64,000 nt of DNA from Helicoverpa zea (taxonomy: Eukaryota; Arthropoda; Insecta; Lepidoptera; Noctuidae). This document shows, piece after piece, positions 51,401 through 62,392 of the stretch; positions within the stretch are counted from its first letter, which is position 1, and every line of letters begins with the position of its first letter. The notes under the pieces are model-generated. The model had not been told where the DNA came from and did no database searches. It saw nothing but the letters and a program-made list of their open reading frames with translations. The position numbers were made by a program, and so were the translations under genes. The stretch spans positions 4,650,001 to 4,714,000 of the forward strand of contig NC_061472.1 in NCBI RefSeq assembly GCF_022581195.2. Direction: 5' to 3'.

Positions 51401-54077
51401 ACAAATACAACCAGCCTGAGTTGAAGAACTATTTCTACATTTACAAAAACTACACAATTAACGATGACTACAAAAAGATTCTAGAAGACTACTACCTGAC
51501 TGAAGTGAGGTCCGTTGAGCGTTACAACCCTGAACAGCACATGCATGATGATGAAGAAGACAAGGGTGAATTCACAATTGAAATCTCTGACAAGACTCAA
51601 GATAATAAGAATGAAGAAATCCCTGAAATGATGCCTCCTAAAGAAACCGACGAGAAACTTATCTCATTTGCTGTTGATGACATTCCTGAGAAAGTAGACA
51701 TTTCCCACATGGATTACAAACCTGCAAAGAACATTAAGGAAAAGATCAAGCTTGTGAAGACTTTCCCTAAGAAGACTGAATCGGAGGATGATGAGGAAAC
51801 CATGGTGGCTGTTGAGGCGAGGAACCACGCTAGGAGTCTTAAAACTCTGAATGAGGTCCGCGATGTTTCGTCCAGCCTTTCTGTAAACAGTGTGGGAAAG
51901 AAATCAAGTAAGTTTATTGCTGTAGTAGTGTTAAGCAAAACAAGATCTTAAAACTAATCCTATGCAAAAAAAATAATAGAAAGTGCTTTATCATTTGTCC
52001 TTTTTGTTTCAGCATCAATCTCCGACTCCTTAATGATCATCTTCAACGGCATGTACTTCCGAGGCTCGTGGAAGACACCGTTTGACTTCGTCGAGCCTGG
52101 CGTGTTCTACAAGTCCAACACTGAGAAGAAGCAGGTCACCATGATGAAAGCCAGAGGCACCTACAAGACTGGGTCACTGCCTGAGCTTGATGCGGAGGCT
52201 ATCAAGCTTCCTTATGATGTGAGTAACGTTTACAATATTCAAATTCATAAAGGGAATCCACGAAATAGATTCAATTGTTTATCTGTTGTTTTTTTTTCCT
52301 AAAGATAGAATATTGAGAACCGCCGTAAATAGACAAATGAAAACTAAGGCTAGCTAGGCTTAAGGCGCGGGCCCACCGCGGTGCACGGAGAGGCTACACA
52401 CGTGTCTTAAGCTTCGCTTTGTAAGAAAATGTATGTTGTTGTGTCCACTGCAACCCACGTAGAGGCTACGCATGAATTGACGTCATTGATACACGCGTGG
52501 CTTGCTCGAATAGGCGGTTACATAGCTCAACGCTGTCAACGTGGGTCTACGTTTCCACTGGAGTACACGAATAAGACCCACGACTATGCACAGCTCGGTT
52601 ATCGCAGAGCAGTTGTTGTAAGCGGTTACGTAGCTCAACGCTGTCAGCGTGGGTCTACCCGTGCGCCGTGCCACGCTATACATAGTCGTGGGTCATATTC
52701 GTGTACTTCAGTGGAAACGTAGACCCACGTTGTCAAACAAATGAATACACGCAGCTAAAATGCGCCGCGTGTCCGTGCACAGCGTGCACTGCGGTGGAGC
52801 CGCGCCTTTATCATCTATCATATCATCTATCGGTCGACAAAAATTGTATAGTGTGCACCTACTCTGAAACGTCAAAATCAGTTATACGTATAGCTAAAGG
52901 CTGGTTATATTGCTACGATAGATGCCAATACTGTTTATTTGATCACAAATAATTACTAGAACATGCTTTAACTTTAATAAAACCTATCACTTCCACCAGG
53001 GTGGTCGCTACGCCTTGCTGCTGGTGGTGCCCCGCACCCGCGACGGTCTGGCCCGCCTCACTGCAGACCTGCCCATCACACCACTCTCCGACATTCAAGA
53101 GAGCTTACAGGACGAACAACTGCAGATTTCCATTCCTACCTTCTCTGTGGAGACTACCACTAAGCCTGTCGCTGCGTTAGCTAAGGTTAGTAACATTGAA
53201 ACGATTATGATTATTAGTAAAATGATTATGATTATTGATTTATTGCTTCTTCTTTGATGTTTCTTTTATGGAGTTTTAGACACCATTATGTGGTGCCTAA
53301 ATTATAATTTTGTTCATAAGTTTATAGAAAGTATTGCTTCTTCTTTGATATTTCTTCTTTTATGGGGTTTCCATTATGTGGTGCCTAAACTATAAGTATA
53401 ACCACCCTACGACATGAACCCTAATCATTTGTAATTTTTGAGATATTTTCAATAGGCCCTTCAAACATTTCTATCAATATTTTATATTCTACTTAACGTT
53501 CATTAACACCAGTTATTGGTACAACATTATTTTCATTGAGTCACAACGTAAAATAAACATTTTCTCCTTTATCCAGTTTGGAGTGAGCAATATCTTCAGC
53601 CGCGACGCAGACCTGACCGGCGTGTCTTCAGACGAGGGTCTGTTTGTGCAGGAGCTGGTACAACATGTGGCTGTGCGCGTTGACGATGCCGACAGCTCTG
53701 CTTCTCAAATTGCAGGTTGGTTAATATGGATTTGAAAATGAAAAGTACTCAATTTGGTCAAATATTTACTGTTCAAGAATTCCAAAATAATTTTCTCAAT
53801 TCATTATGATTTGATACCATTAAAATAATTCATTTCTTGATATTGAATGTTTTACTCACAGTAACTAAATTATTTGTCTATATTCACAGCCGCCAACCCG
53901 GTAATTGAGATGTCGAAGAACTTGCCTCTTGCGCCATCCAAGCCTCTCCGCAAGTTCAACGTGGAACATCCCTTCATCTTCTACATCCTCGACACTCTTG
54001 ACAACCTAGTCGTAGTAGCTGGCAAGGTCATTGACCCCGAGAAACCATTCTCCATCGATGACGAGGTTCCCGTCTAA
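42448..54077 (+). CDS. Serpin C: divergent serpin with a long charged insert replacing helix F
   Basis: Coding exons 42448-42466, 50520-50638, 51208-51907, 52013-52218, 53000-53185, 53577-53715, 53890-54077; 512 aa. A good acceptor at 42419 implies an upstream non-coding exon. Signal peptide MRPLLLVLFVVGLSSA. Serpin marks: IAFSPLGYSAILAILAEGAR (residues about 49-68), IFNGMYFRGSW, GRYALLLVVPRTRDG, HPFIFYILDT. After the strand ending TEVRSVERYNPEQ (residue 150) the expected NxWV...TxGxI helix F is absent; residues 151-273 are instead low-complexity, rich in Asp, Glu and Lys, before rejoining the fold at ISDSLMIIF. The hinge VDDADSSASQIAAANP lacks the Gly and Thr of inhibitory serpins, so it is probably not a classical inhibitor. 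Three introns match genes A and B in place and phase, and the loop intron (phase 1) matches gene A. Intron 1 is 8 kb. No named orthologue recognised. Confidence 0.88.
43130..44190. repeat. Dispersed-repeat-like region with mirrored GTCACCAA/TTGGTGAC motifs
   Basis: The left half repeatedly shows TTGTCACCAA (for example near 43166, 43428, 43476) and the right half its complement TTGGTGACAAAT (near 44056-44083, 44132), as in a large, decayed foldback element. The centre (43575-43690) is GC-richer, with GAAGAGGAAGGGAAGGGAGA and GGGGCGCGGGCAGTGAG, unlike its surroundings. Lies in intron 1 of serpin C. Class not determined. Confidence 0.45.
46570..46720 (-). mobile_element. Possible LINE 3' tail with (ATTT)n
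   Basis: An ATTT microsatellite at about 46576-46598 is followed by AAATCAGGCATCAAGGCCCA and AT-rich sequence. I recall this arrangement as typical of the 3' ends of non-LTR elements in moths, read on the minus strand. No target duplication was found. Confidence 0.45.
46942..47095. mobile_element. MITE-like hairpin in intron 1 of serpin C
   Basis: The ends pair imperfectly: GGCCGTCTTACCAAAAAAAC against the complement of GTTTTTGTAGTAAGGCC. Further in, AGACTTGTCTAAAAAAAT pairs with ATTTTTTTTAGACAAGTGT. Short, non-coding, foldback in form, with AGGCC termini as in other hairpins of this window. Confidence 0.65.
47696..47796 (-). repeat. Dispersed repeat fragment, copy 2
   Basis: Inverse complement of 31837-31933: ATTTGGGGTCGGCGCAATAT and TCGTCATACTGACACTCAGT. 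A few substitutions separate the copies. Confidence 0.7.
52360..52810. mobile_element. PIF/Harbinger-like MITE with TTA target duplication and nested palindrome
   Basis: Element 52363-52807 starts AGGCGCGGGCCCACCGCGGT and ends with an imperfect complement (ACTGCGGTGGAGCCGCGCCT). TTA flanks it at 52360-52362 and 52808-52810. Inside, 52528-52590 and 52680-52735 form a second inverted repeat (AACGTGGGTCTACGTTTCCA with its complement). Markedly GC-rich against its surroundings. It lies in intron 4 of serpin C; its termini resemble those of 14286-14505, so one transposase source may have mobilised both. Confidence 0.8.
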
Positions 54078-54235
54078 AGTCTGAAGTTTTAAGTCCTTAC
54101 CGCCATCTTTTGGTGTTTCTTTTTCATACTCTGAAGAGTTGTCAACGTCTGCCTTCGGCATTCTCGAGAGCCCACCCGTTTTACTCGTATTTTGATGTAT
54201 TTTTATACCTTGCTGTGAGATTTGTACAAGTTTCC

Positions 54236-54241
54236 AATAAA
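54236..54241 (+). promoter_or_regulatory. Poly(A) signal of serpin C
   Basis: AATAAA about 160 bp after the serpin C stop. Only about 310 bp separate it from the cyclin start codon, so the cyclin promoter must be short or overlap the serpin 3' end. Confidence 0.7.
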
Positions 54242-54552
54242 AGACCAGATGCATTTGATTATGAAAAAGTACACAGCGTAGTTTGTAAGTTAGACTTAAG
54301 TTATTATTTATTTTTTGTAATGTTGTGATATGGTTAAGATTAAATTATTTATTTGAATTGGCCACTTTTGTTTTATTGATACCTGCTCAAATACCCTCGC
54401 ACTATAATTTATCAAAAAATGTTATTCTAATGAGGGTAATTTCGTTTAGTCTCCTAACGGCTTCAATTCTCACGCACATTAACGGTCATGCTGGTCGTGG
54501 CCGAATGTATTTAAAGATTTACGATTATTGCATTAGATATAGTTTTAATATT

Positions 54553-57500
54553 ATGGCGCCTACAAAACACGACGCAGATAAGGAAAACGTACATCGAACA
54601 AGAATACCATTACCGAAAGATCCATTGCCTGCACTGCCGAAACGTCTGTTGGTGGATAGCAAGGTAAATCAAAAGCAACCCATTGCTCCACTAAGAAGTG
54701 CATTGAGGCCTTTGAACACACAGAGTCAACCTAAACCTGGTCCAAGTAAAGTGATTCCTCAACATTCAAAGCCGTCGTTTACGATTGACGCGAAGCATGT
54801 GACACTAAGGCGAAGAGAAGGCAACTCAGACTTTCACTATACTGTCTTCAGAGACAAGCATGTGGTAAGAGATCCAAGTATCATTAGTATTAGCGATGAT
54901 GAGAACGCTGAAAAAGAAAATCTGCGTTATTGTATTGAGAATAAAAAGAAAAACAATTTGGGTACCGCGTTGAGTGCAGTTACTCCGCATTTGGAAGCTA
55001 ACTTGGAGTCTAATCGTATTAGAAATATTAAGAGGAGTCTTAAGAGACCACATAGCAGGGAGCTGCAGGGTTTGTCTCCACCTCCTCCAAAACCTGATAA
55101 ATTCGATGAGAATGTGAAACGCCGTTTGCAGTTCAAGGAGCGTTTGGTCGACAGATTGGATACGCCTGATTACTGTAAGTAGAAATTTGTGATTTCAACT
55201 CTTATTGTTTTGTGTATTTGAATGTGCATACACCGTAGTATTATCGTACGATTTTATAAGTAGGATATTATATCAAATAAGTAATCAAACCGTCAAAACT
55301 AATTTAACAAAATATTATGTTTTAGAAACACACAAACAACCCGAATTATTCATAGTTTAATTGAAGTGACCCATGGCTCAAACAGCACATACTACTTACG
55401 ACACTAGACATTAGGTAACTATTTACAAGCTTTGACAAATCAGTCATTTGTTTCTTTAACACCTAGGGTTATTTAAGGACTTGTACTGATTTCATCAAAA
55501 GGATAAAACAGGAGATGTGGCTATTAAAAGTGTTGTTTCCAGGGAAGAGATCGTATATGCAGTGCTTGAACCGGGACTATACACTCGATGTGTTCGATTA
55601 TCTCCTGGCCGTGGAATGTAAGCCCTTGGACCTACCCCGGACTTCCAGCATCACGAGAGCCTGTGTCATCAATTGGCTTATTAAAGTTAATGTAAGTTTA
55701 ATATTTTTTACTTCACATTAAACATTACCTGCAGATGCATTAATTTTTTTTGAGAATTTCAATAAGCTGTTTCCTAAATGAGTGAAAAGGTCGAATATTT
55801 TTTGCTATTCTCGTAAAACGACTAATTCTTGGTAAATGGTAGCGGAGGCTCCTACTATATTTGTATGAGCAGCCAGCCGTGCAGGCACTACGCCTTGCTT
55901 CAAAATCGTGAGAGGCAACAAAGCAGGAAGTTACTGTATAACACAATGTAATGTTTGTTTTAATAATAATTACTCTACATTTTATACCGTGCTAAAGCTC
56001 ATGTCAGTACCATAACTATTTATTTCACTTCGAGTTGGGGGGTGTCTTTAATTATGTGACCATGACTGTATGTCTAAATGATGTAATATCCAAAGTCCCC
56101 GGTTATTGTTACTCCCCTGAGCAGTAGCTGATTAAACAAATTGGAATTAGAACAACAATTAAATGCACGCATTTATTATTTTCGAAAATATTTTTTTAGA
56201 TTAAGGAACCATTTTTAACATTGGAAGCCATTCTAAATACCCTAACCTTGACCAGCCCTAGGATTTTACAGCTTTCGGGTTGTCCGGATCTCATCAACAC
56301 TGTTCACCCACTTTTATTCCAGGGTGCCGACGGCAACCCAGCAATCATACAAGCAGCATGTTGGTATCTGGACTCGATCCTGGGCACTGGCCACGTTCAG
56401 CTCAGTAAACTACAGCTGGTAGCAGCAGCTTGTTATTGGATAGCTCAGAAAGTCAATGGACCGTACGTATCGGCCGCGAAGCTCGTCAAATACTCAAATA
56501 ACGCTTTCACGGCTGCTCAACTGTTGGCTGCAGAAAAAGCTATTCTGATACGATTGGTGAGTCTGCTCATTTTATATCTACTAGTAAACGGAGGAAATTG
56601 GTAAAATAAATATCGATTATTGCTTCAACTAAGTATGTTTCTTTTTTTATTTAATTTAAATGTAAACATATTTACATAACACTTAAAAGTGACTTAATAA
56701 AAACTTAAGGTAATTATATAATGATTCAAATTGAATATGTGGCCGAACATTGTTCATTTGGAAATAGACTAGTATTTGACTATTCATATTTTTTGTCTAA
56801 AAAGTATTTGTAAGTCACACGTCGCTCACACTTTCTAAACTGGTCAAAAAAATTATAACCTGGTCAGAAACTAGTCCATATGAGATCGTTTTTCCTAAAG
56901 ATAATCTGGTTTTGCTCTGTTTATCCTCAATCATCCGACCCATGACCCTCAAGGGAAACAGGTTTCGGTTATTTTATCAAAAATATGCATATTTTAAAAT
57001 AGTTATACTAGTTCTATCTCACACAGATAATATTTTATTTATAGTCATAGCATAAACTTCAAAAAAATTACAACATTAAAAGCTGTAGAATTAACGCAGC
57101 CCAGCCCATCGACCATGATTGGGAAAGGGCTGGGCAAATGATTGTAATGCTGATCAATGACCAAAGCAAAATTTATGTTATTGTATTCTATAATTCTTTC
57201 TACTTATTTATATATACTTTATGCACAATGTTAAACGGACGGGACTTAACGGATTAGGCGTTCTCTGCCAGTCTACCTTAGGGTGGTGGTGAAATATAAA
57301 TTTTAGGTGCAACACTGTTAGAGATTTTTAATGCAAGGGAAAAAAACCCATTAGTCTATACACAAATAAAATATAATATTTACAAGAAAGAGAGGAAATA
57401 AACTTCTGTATTATTTATTATGTTTGTAAACATTTTATCATTGCAGAAGTTTCCCCGCCAACCAGTGGTAGCCCAAGACTACATTACGTACCTCTCCTGG

Positions 57501-58580
57501 TGGTGCGACAGCCAGAACGCTGGTGAGATCGAGGTAGCTGCCACGTTCCTCGCCACTTGTGGTATCATGGTGGACCGTCACCTATGTGATGAATACCCAT
57601 CGGTCATCGCTGCGGCTGCTGTCAGAAATGCACTGCTGCTCTTGGAAAAGGCGGATAGAATTCAAAGACTGAAAATGTGTTCCATGTATGCATCATGATT
57701 TGTATAAGAGTACGCAGACTGTAGGCTAAACAGTGGAGTGACAAAGTTTTTTTAAAAGGAAGTCTTGATTCCGATCTAATTTTTCAGTCGGTCTGATTTT
57801 TGTAATGTGCGTATTACCATTCATTTTGACTGCCTCGTTGGTCTAGTGGTCGCAAGCGCGACTGCTGTGCTCGAGGTCTCGGGTTCGATTCCCAGGTCGG
57901 GCCGAAATCGCTTTGTGGGTTTTCTTAGACTTTCACAAAGCAGCCTGTAGTCTGGAAGTTGGTGATTGATTCACCCGTGCATCGGAGAGCACGTAAATGT
58001 CGGTCCTGCGCCTGATCTCTCTCCGGTCGTGTCGGATTGCCGTCCCATCGGGTTATGAGAGTGAAGGAATAGGGAGTGCACCTGTGTCTGCGCAAATGCT
58101 CGTGCACTATAATATGTCCTGCGCAGCTGGTTGATCTCCTTAAATGAGAACAGCCGCCGTGGCCGAAATCGGCCGTGGACGCCATTATTACCATTCATCT
58201 TCATGAACCAACTATGGGCCGATTAAGAGTTTATGTTGTGCGGGTACTCTAAACAATCCTGATTAATCACTAACTATCACGGATTACGGCAAATAGCACC
58301 GATGGAGAATTTGTTTTGACTGTTTATAGTAGGCTGTGGCTGCTTAAATTAAAGTTTCTTTTCATTTTACAGATACCAGGTAGCAGAGACGAAAGCCGCA
58401 GATTTCCCTCTAACTTGTTCTATTCTACGTCGAGCGGTACGAACAGTGGCTGCTCCTGTCTTCGAGTATAAGGCTCCATTGGAACACTTCAGTATGGCCC
58501 CGGGTCGCATCGCTCAGAGGGTTATAAGTGCTGCCAATGAATTTGCCGTGCTAGATGCTAGGAATACTGAAGGGCGTTAG
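54553..58580 (+). CDS. Divergent mitotic cyclin (B-type, possibly B3-like)
   Basis: Exons 54553-55174, 55543-55691, 56323-56556, 57447-57685, 58373-58580; 483 aa. Residues 1-207 are a basic, disordered tail with two KEN boxes (10-12 and 121-123) and an RSALRPLN sequence like a destruction box, as expected for APC/C-controlled cyclins. Exon 2 ends with RACVINWLIKVN, the counterpart of the MRAILVDWLVEV helix; exon 3 supplies LSKLQLVAAACYWIAQK and exon 4 starts the second cyclin fold (KFPRQPVVAQDYITYLSWW). DVFDYLL before the fold recalls B-type cyclins, and B3 seems nearest, but the MRAIL patch is altered to TRACV. The exon 3 acceptor at 56322 was chosen over one before 56170 because it gives gap-free alignment with the cyclin box. 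The frame is open upstream to 54325, but that part is hydrophobic and unlike a cyclin tail, so the ATG at 54553 is used. It would activate a cyclin-dependent kinase in mitosis or meiosis. Confidence 0.85.
57822..58198 (+). mobile_element. Full-length tRNA-derived SINE (second family) in the last cyclin intron
   Basis: Element 57835-58185: head with A box TGGTCTAGTGG and B box GGTTCGATTCC, then a body with AGTGAAGGAATAGGGAGTGC and a GC-rich end (GGCCGAAATCGGCCGTGGAC). A 13-bp direct repeat, TATTACCATTCAT, flanks it at 57822-57834 and 58186-58198. The head is not taken as a working tRNA because its acceptor stem pairs poorly and the SINE body follows directly. Confidence 0.9.
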
Positions 58581-58602
58581 GTTAATATTTTTAAATATGT
58601 AG

Positions 58603-58608
58603 AATAAA
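58603..58608 (+). promoter_or_regulatory. Poly(A) signal of the cyclin gene
   Basis: AATAAA 22 bp after the cyclin stop codon, followed by GT-rich sequence (TATGTCTAGTGTTAGGTGG), a typical compact insect 3' end. Confidence 0.7.
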
Positions 58609-58689
58609 TTATGTCTAGTGTTAGGTGGTTTAATTGGTGTTATAGAATAACGTATGAAATAAGAGGTAACATTGCTTTTTCAATACCTT

Positions 58690-58822
58690 AGGCCAAGTTC
58701 ACCGACATAAAGTTCAGTTCTCTTAAAACAACTGTTTACTGAATTTCCACGTTTAATTTTTAAAGTAAACGGTTGCTATAAGAAAAACGGACGTTTATGT
58801 TGACGGAGAACTCGGGTCTTAG
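58690..58822. mobile_element. MITE-like hairpin after the cyclin gene
   Basis: The left end AGGCCAAGTTCACCGACATA pairs imperfectly with the right end TTTATGTTGACGGAGAACTC, and AACAACTGTTTACT pairs with AGTAAACGGTTGCT. The left terminus resembles the hairpin at 1527-1671. No coding content. Confidence 0.65.
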
Positions 58823-59928
58823 TATTGTATCAGATATTCGTTTTATAGCGAATGTGTAAAAAAGAGATAAAGGCTCTAGAAAAATAACAAAAAAGAAGTG
58901 GAATAATATGATTTTACAAATGCTTGGTATTAAATAATAGTCCCGTTATAGATTGGATTTATTGACATTTATATGTAAGTCGTTGACCGACGATAGAATG
59001 TGACTGAACTTTACAAACTGACAATTGATTTTAATATGACATTACAAAACGACATTTTTTTTCAAGATTGACAAGAATTTTACGACTGATTAGACTAGAA
59101 CAAAAAAGGGACTTTATATTTATCATAGGTCCAATTTAAAAATGATTTTGGTTAAATGATGATATTAATGAAATTTACACAACACACACAACTTACGATA
59201 GTATAGTCAACCCCAAAAGTAGCTGAAGACCTCGGAATTTGCAAAACTCGTAAACCTTGTAACATCTATGAATTATAACTGTTCAATAATAGGAACTGGT
59301 GTTATAAATATGTTTATTCAAAAGTAACTGAGCAACATATTTCTAAAAGCAACTGAAAAAGATTAGACTCAATCCAAGTATTTATAAATCTTATTTAATA
59401 ATCTTCTTAATTTAGTAAACTATTTACAACTCCTTAAAACTAAAAACTAAACTAAAGTATGCTCATTTAACAATTTTCCTTGCCTTTTTCAAGAATCCAT
59501 ATCTTTCCTTTCATTTGTGGTCCTATCACATGTCTGTTGCAACTACAAAAATATTGTTGTTCAGATAGGTTTATATGTAAAAAGGTATACGTTGTTCAGC
59601 AGTGTTGAAATTTTGGGTGTTTTCAGCCGTTTTAGGAGCTGACTATACGTAATAGTTATGGAACAAATGTTTTTAGTTTGTAAGAAATGTAAATAGTTAA
59701 GAAATGAACTGTTAAACTGAAGAATTATTATAACTTAATTGAAAAACTTAATTATTTGAATTATAATGTAAAATGTGTGAATGCTCAGTGGTTTACGGTT
59801 AATGTATGTAAAGACTGCTTTTAAAATAAAATAATCATCAGTCAATTGTATTTAATTTTTCCTTCACCAAGGTTTAATACAACTATAAGTTTAGAGGTAT
59901 TCTAATGAGTTGATTGGCTCTTGATAAA

Positions 59929-60120
59929 GGCTGATACACCCTACACCGGGGTCGTAGGGTGTATCACCCCCTATGATAGCTAGACAGCTGAAATTTTCAC
60001 AGATGATGTATTTCTATTGAGGCTATAAGAACGAATACGAATGAAAACTGGTATATAATGAATATTTTAGCGGTACAGAACGTTTCACGCGCGTGTCCGA
60101 CTCGTACTTGGTCGGTTTTA
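59929..60120. repeat. Remnant of a lepidopteran dispersed repeat with a perfect 13-bp palindrome
   Basis: TGATACACCCTAC and its complement GTAGGGTGTATCA flank a 9-bp loop at about 59931-59965. The following AGCTGAAATTTTCACAGATG and the end GTCCGACTCGTACTTGGTCG are of a type I recall from a common moth repeat. Ends are not defined. Confidence 0.5.
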
Positions 60121-62392
60121 TTTTGAAGTCGTTAGTATACAATAGTTAAGTGGCAGTTTATAAGTAAATATTTTGTAACACTAAGATCATTTCATTACAA
60201 TATTATCAGTAACCGTAAGTAAACAATGTAACCGGTTTATCAACCATTGCTATTTCGGATTCAATAACAATGTGGGTAGTAGCCAATTAGTTATATTTTT
60301 TGCACTCATTATTATTCTATATTATTTATTTACCATACGGTCAAACTGCAATTTGCATGTAATTGCAATTATTAGTACTTTATTTATAACTGTAATGTGT
60401 AATGTTTGCCTCTTAACGACTCTAAAAACGCATAATAAGAACTCCAGTAACGCCCAACCTTAACCGGTACCCTTAACCTTATACGTAGCCAAATAATAAA
60501 GGTGTAAAATAGTCCCTTTCGCAATGAACTTTACTGCACTCTGGATTGATTTTAAATACTTTCTTGGAAACCTATTTCATGTCTGGGACAAAACAACAAA
60601 CTGTAACATTGAATAATACAAACATGCTTCTATCATCGGTGAATAAACTTGACATAAAGAGCCAATATGGCGCAACAGTTTTAAAAATATCTCCATACAT
60701 AGTGAGTATTTTTAAATAATGTATCAAGGTTTGCCGAGGAAAAACACAAACCGGCTATCCACGGGAAAACCAATTCGTTTAGATTCCCACTTTATTTAAT
60801 ACATCAATTAATTTAAATAAAATTAACTTTAAAATCACTACGCTTTGAGTTCAAATTCCAACAACAATCATGTAATACTATGATAGAGGTGCTGAACTGC
60901 TTGATGTAAATACGACTTTATCTCCATGTGATAAAGTTTAAGGTCGTGTAACTCGTATTGACGATTTTTTATTCGCAAGTTCTTGTTTACCGTCGCTCGG
61001 TTGCCAGTGTCAGATCAGTGGTCAGTGCATATACATGAACTGTGCGTTTGCGCATAAGATATAGTGATTAACAAAATTAATTCACATGACTGAGGTCAAA
61101 AAGTGATAACAAAGTTAAACAAATAATTACATCAAAATTGTTTTGGAACACAATAATCATGATTTTGATGAGTAAGTACTTATTTTTAAGTAAGAATCGG
61201 ATAACTGGTTTGAAAATAGTTAAGTTTCCAAGAAGTAGGAAAAAGTCTGAGTTCGTAAATTGTTTGTCATGCACTAAGTTAGCCAGTTATTCTAAGCATA
61301 CTTACCTAGGTGTAGTGTTCGCCCTACCTGTGTCTCTGTAATTACCATCCGATAATTAGGATATCGGCTCGCTTGCCCACATAACGTCTTACTCCCGTGC
61401 CACACACTCTCCCGGTTTCCCGCCAACTGGCCATAGAGTATAGTGTGCACTCTCCGCGTCTATGCGACAACGAGACGACAGATATCGGTGATAATACAGT
61501 ACACTACATCCCTTCTTTTGTTTAGTAAAAGCAAATTAAACTCCGTCACTTTGCCGACATCAATAACCAGTCTGGTGATCAGTCGATGGACACCGATATC
61601 CCGCCTGTTAGTCCATGTGGAATCAAACAGTCTCAAATATTGCTGCACGTTCAGCCAACGAGCACTCATCTTGCTTGGTCCGATTCAAACAGTTTATTAT
61701 CGAAATCATCTACTTATATATCTAGGCAATGACATATTCAGGTAGGTATCTCATGCTCGAAACAATTACGAACACTTGAGATCCACTAGCGGCAAAATCA
61801 AAATGAATATAAAAATAGATAAAACCAAACTGTACCTGCCTATTAATGGAATATAATAAATCTTCATACTCCCAGTGGTTTCCTCACATTTTACTCTAGC
61901 TACCTACTCCTTTCCCTTTTCCTTCAAATGACCAAGTATTGCCTTTGTCCTTGTCGGGCTTTGACTGAATAATTTTACTTCACTTACTTGAAAAACAGTT
62001 TCAGAATGCATTGTCCCAATGTAAGAATTTTATTTCTAGCTTCAGAGTTGAAACAATAATGATGAAATGAAGTTTTTCCTGACGCTTCGTACTTGCGATT
62101 AAAGCCCCGTAATGACTTTTACGTGCATTTTACTAGCGTAGCGTTTGCTAGTGTTTTATAAACAACCGGACAACTTTGAAATGTCACTACAGTCGAATCG
62201 TTTTACACTGACGATTTATGGAAATTATTACCTTTACCTTTTACTCACACATTACCTTACCATTACCACTTTCAATAACCTTACCAACAAGTTACCGCCG
62301 CGCCGTTTAAAGCAAACCTTTGAGTGTTACTCAAGGACTCCACGACAGTGGAACGTGACTTTCAAGTCCATGCCAGGCCCTGCCATTTTATA

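Noticed and set aside
52429..52952. Open frames within serpin C intron 4
   Set aside because: They are products of the GC-rich MITE and its palindrome; no protein family resemblance.
54325..54552. N-terminal extension of the cyclin from the upstream in-frame ATG
   Set aside because: The sequence is hydrophobic and unlike cyclin tails, whereas the ATG at 54553 starts a basic tail with a KEN box nearby.
56170..56322. Extending cyclin exon 3 leftwards to an acceptor before 56170
   Set aside because: The added residues interrupt the cyclin box between the first and second helices; the acceptor at 56322 keeps the frame and gives a gap-free fit.
57835..57905. Genuine tRNA gene
   Set aside because: A and B boxes are present, but the acceptor arm pairs poorly, a SINE body follows directly, and a 13-bp target duplication encloses the whole.
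61341..61520. Possible LTR-retrotransposon fragment (CCACACACTCTCCC, ACAGTACACTACATCC)
   Set aside because: No second LTR, primer-binding site, coding remnant or target duplication could be found.
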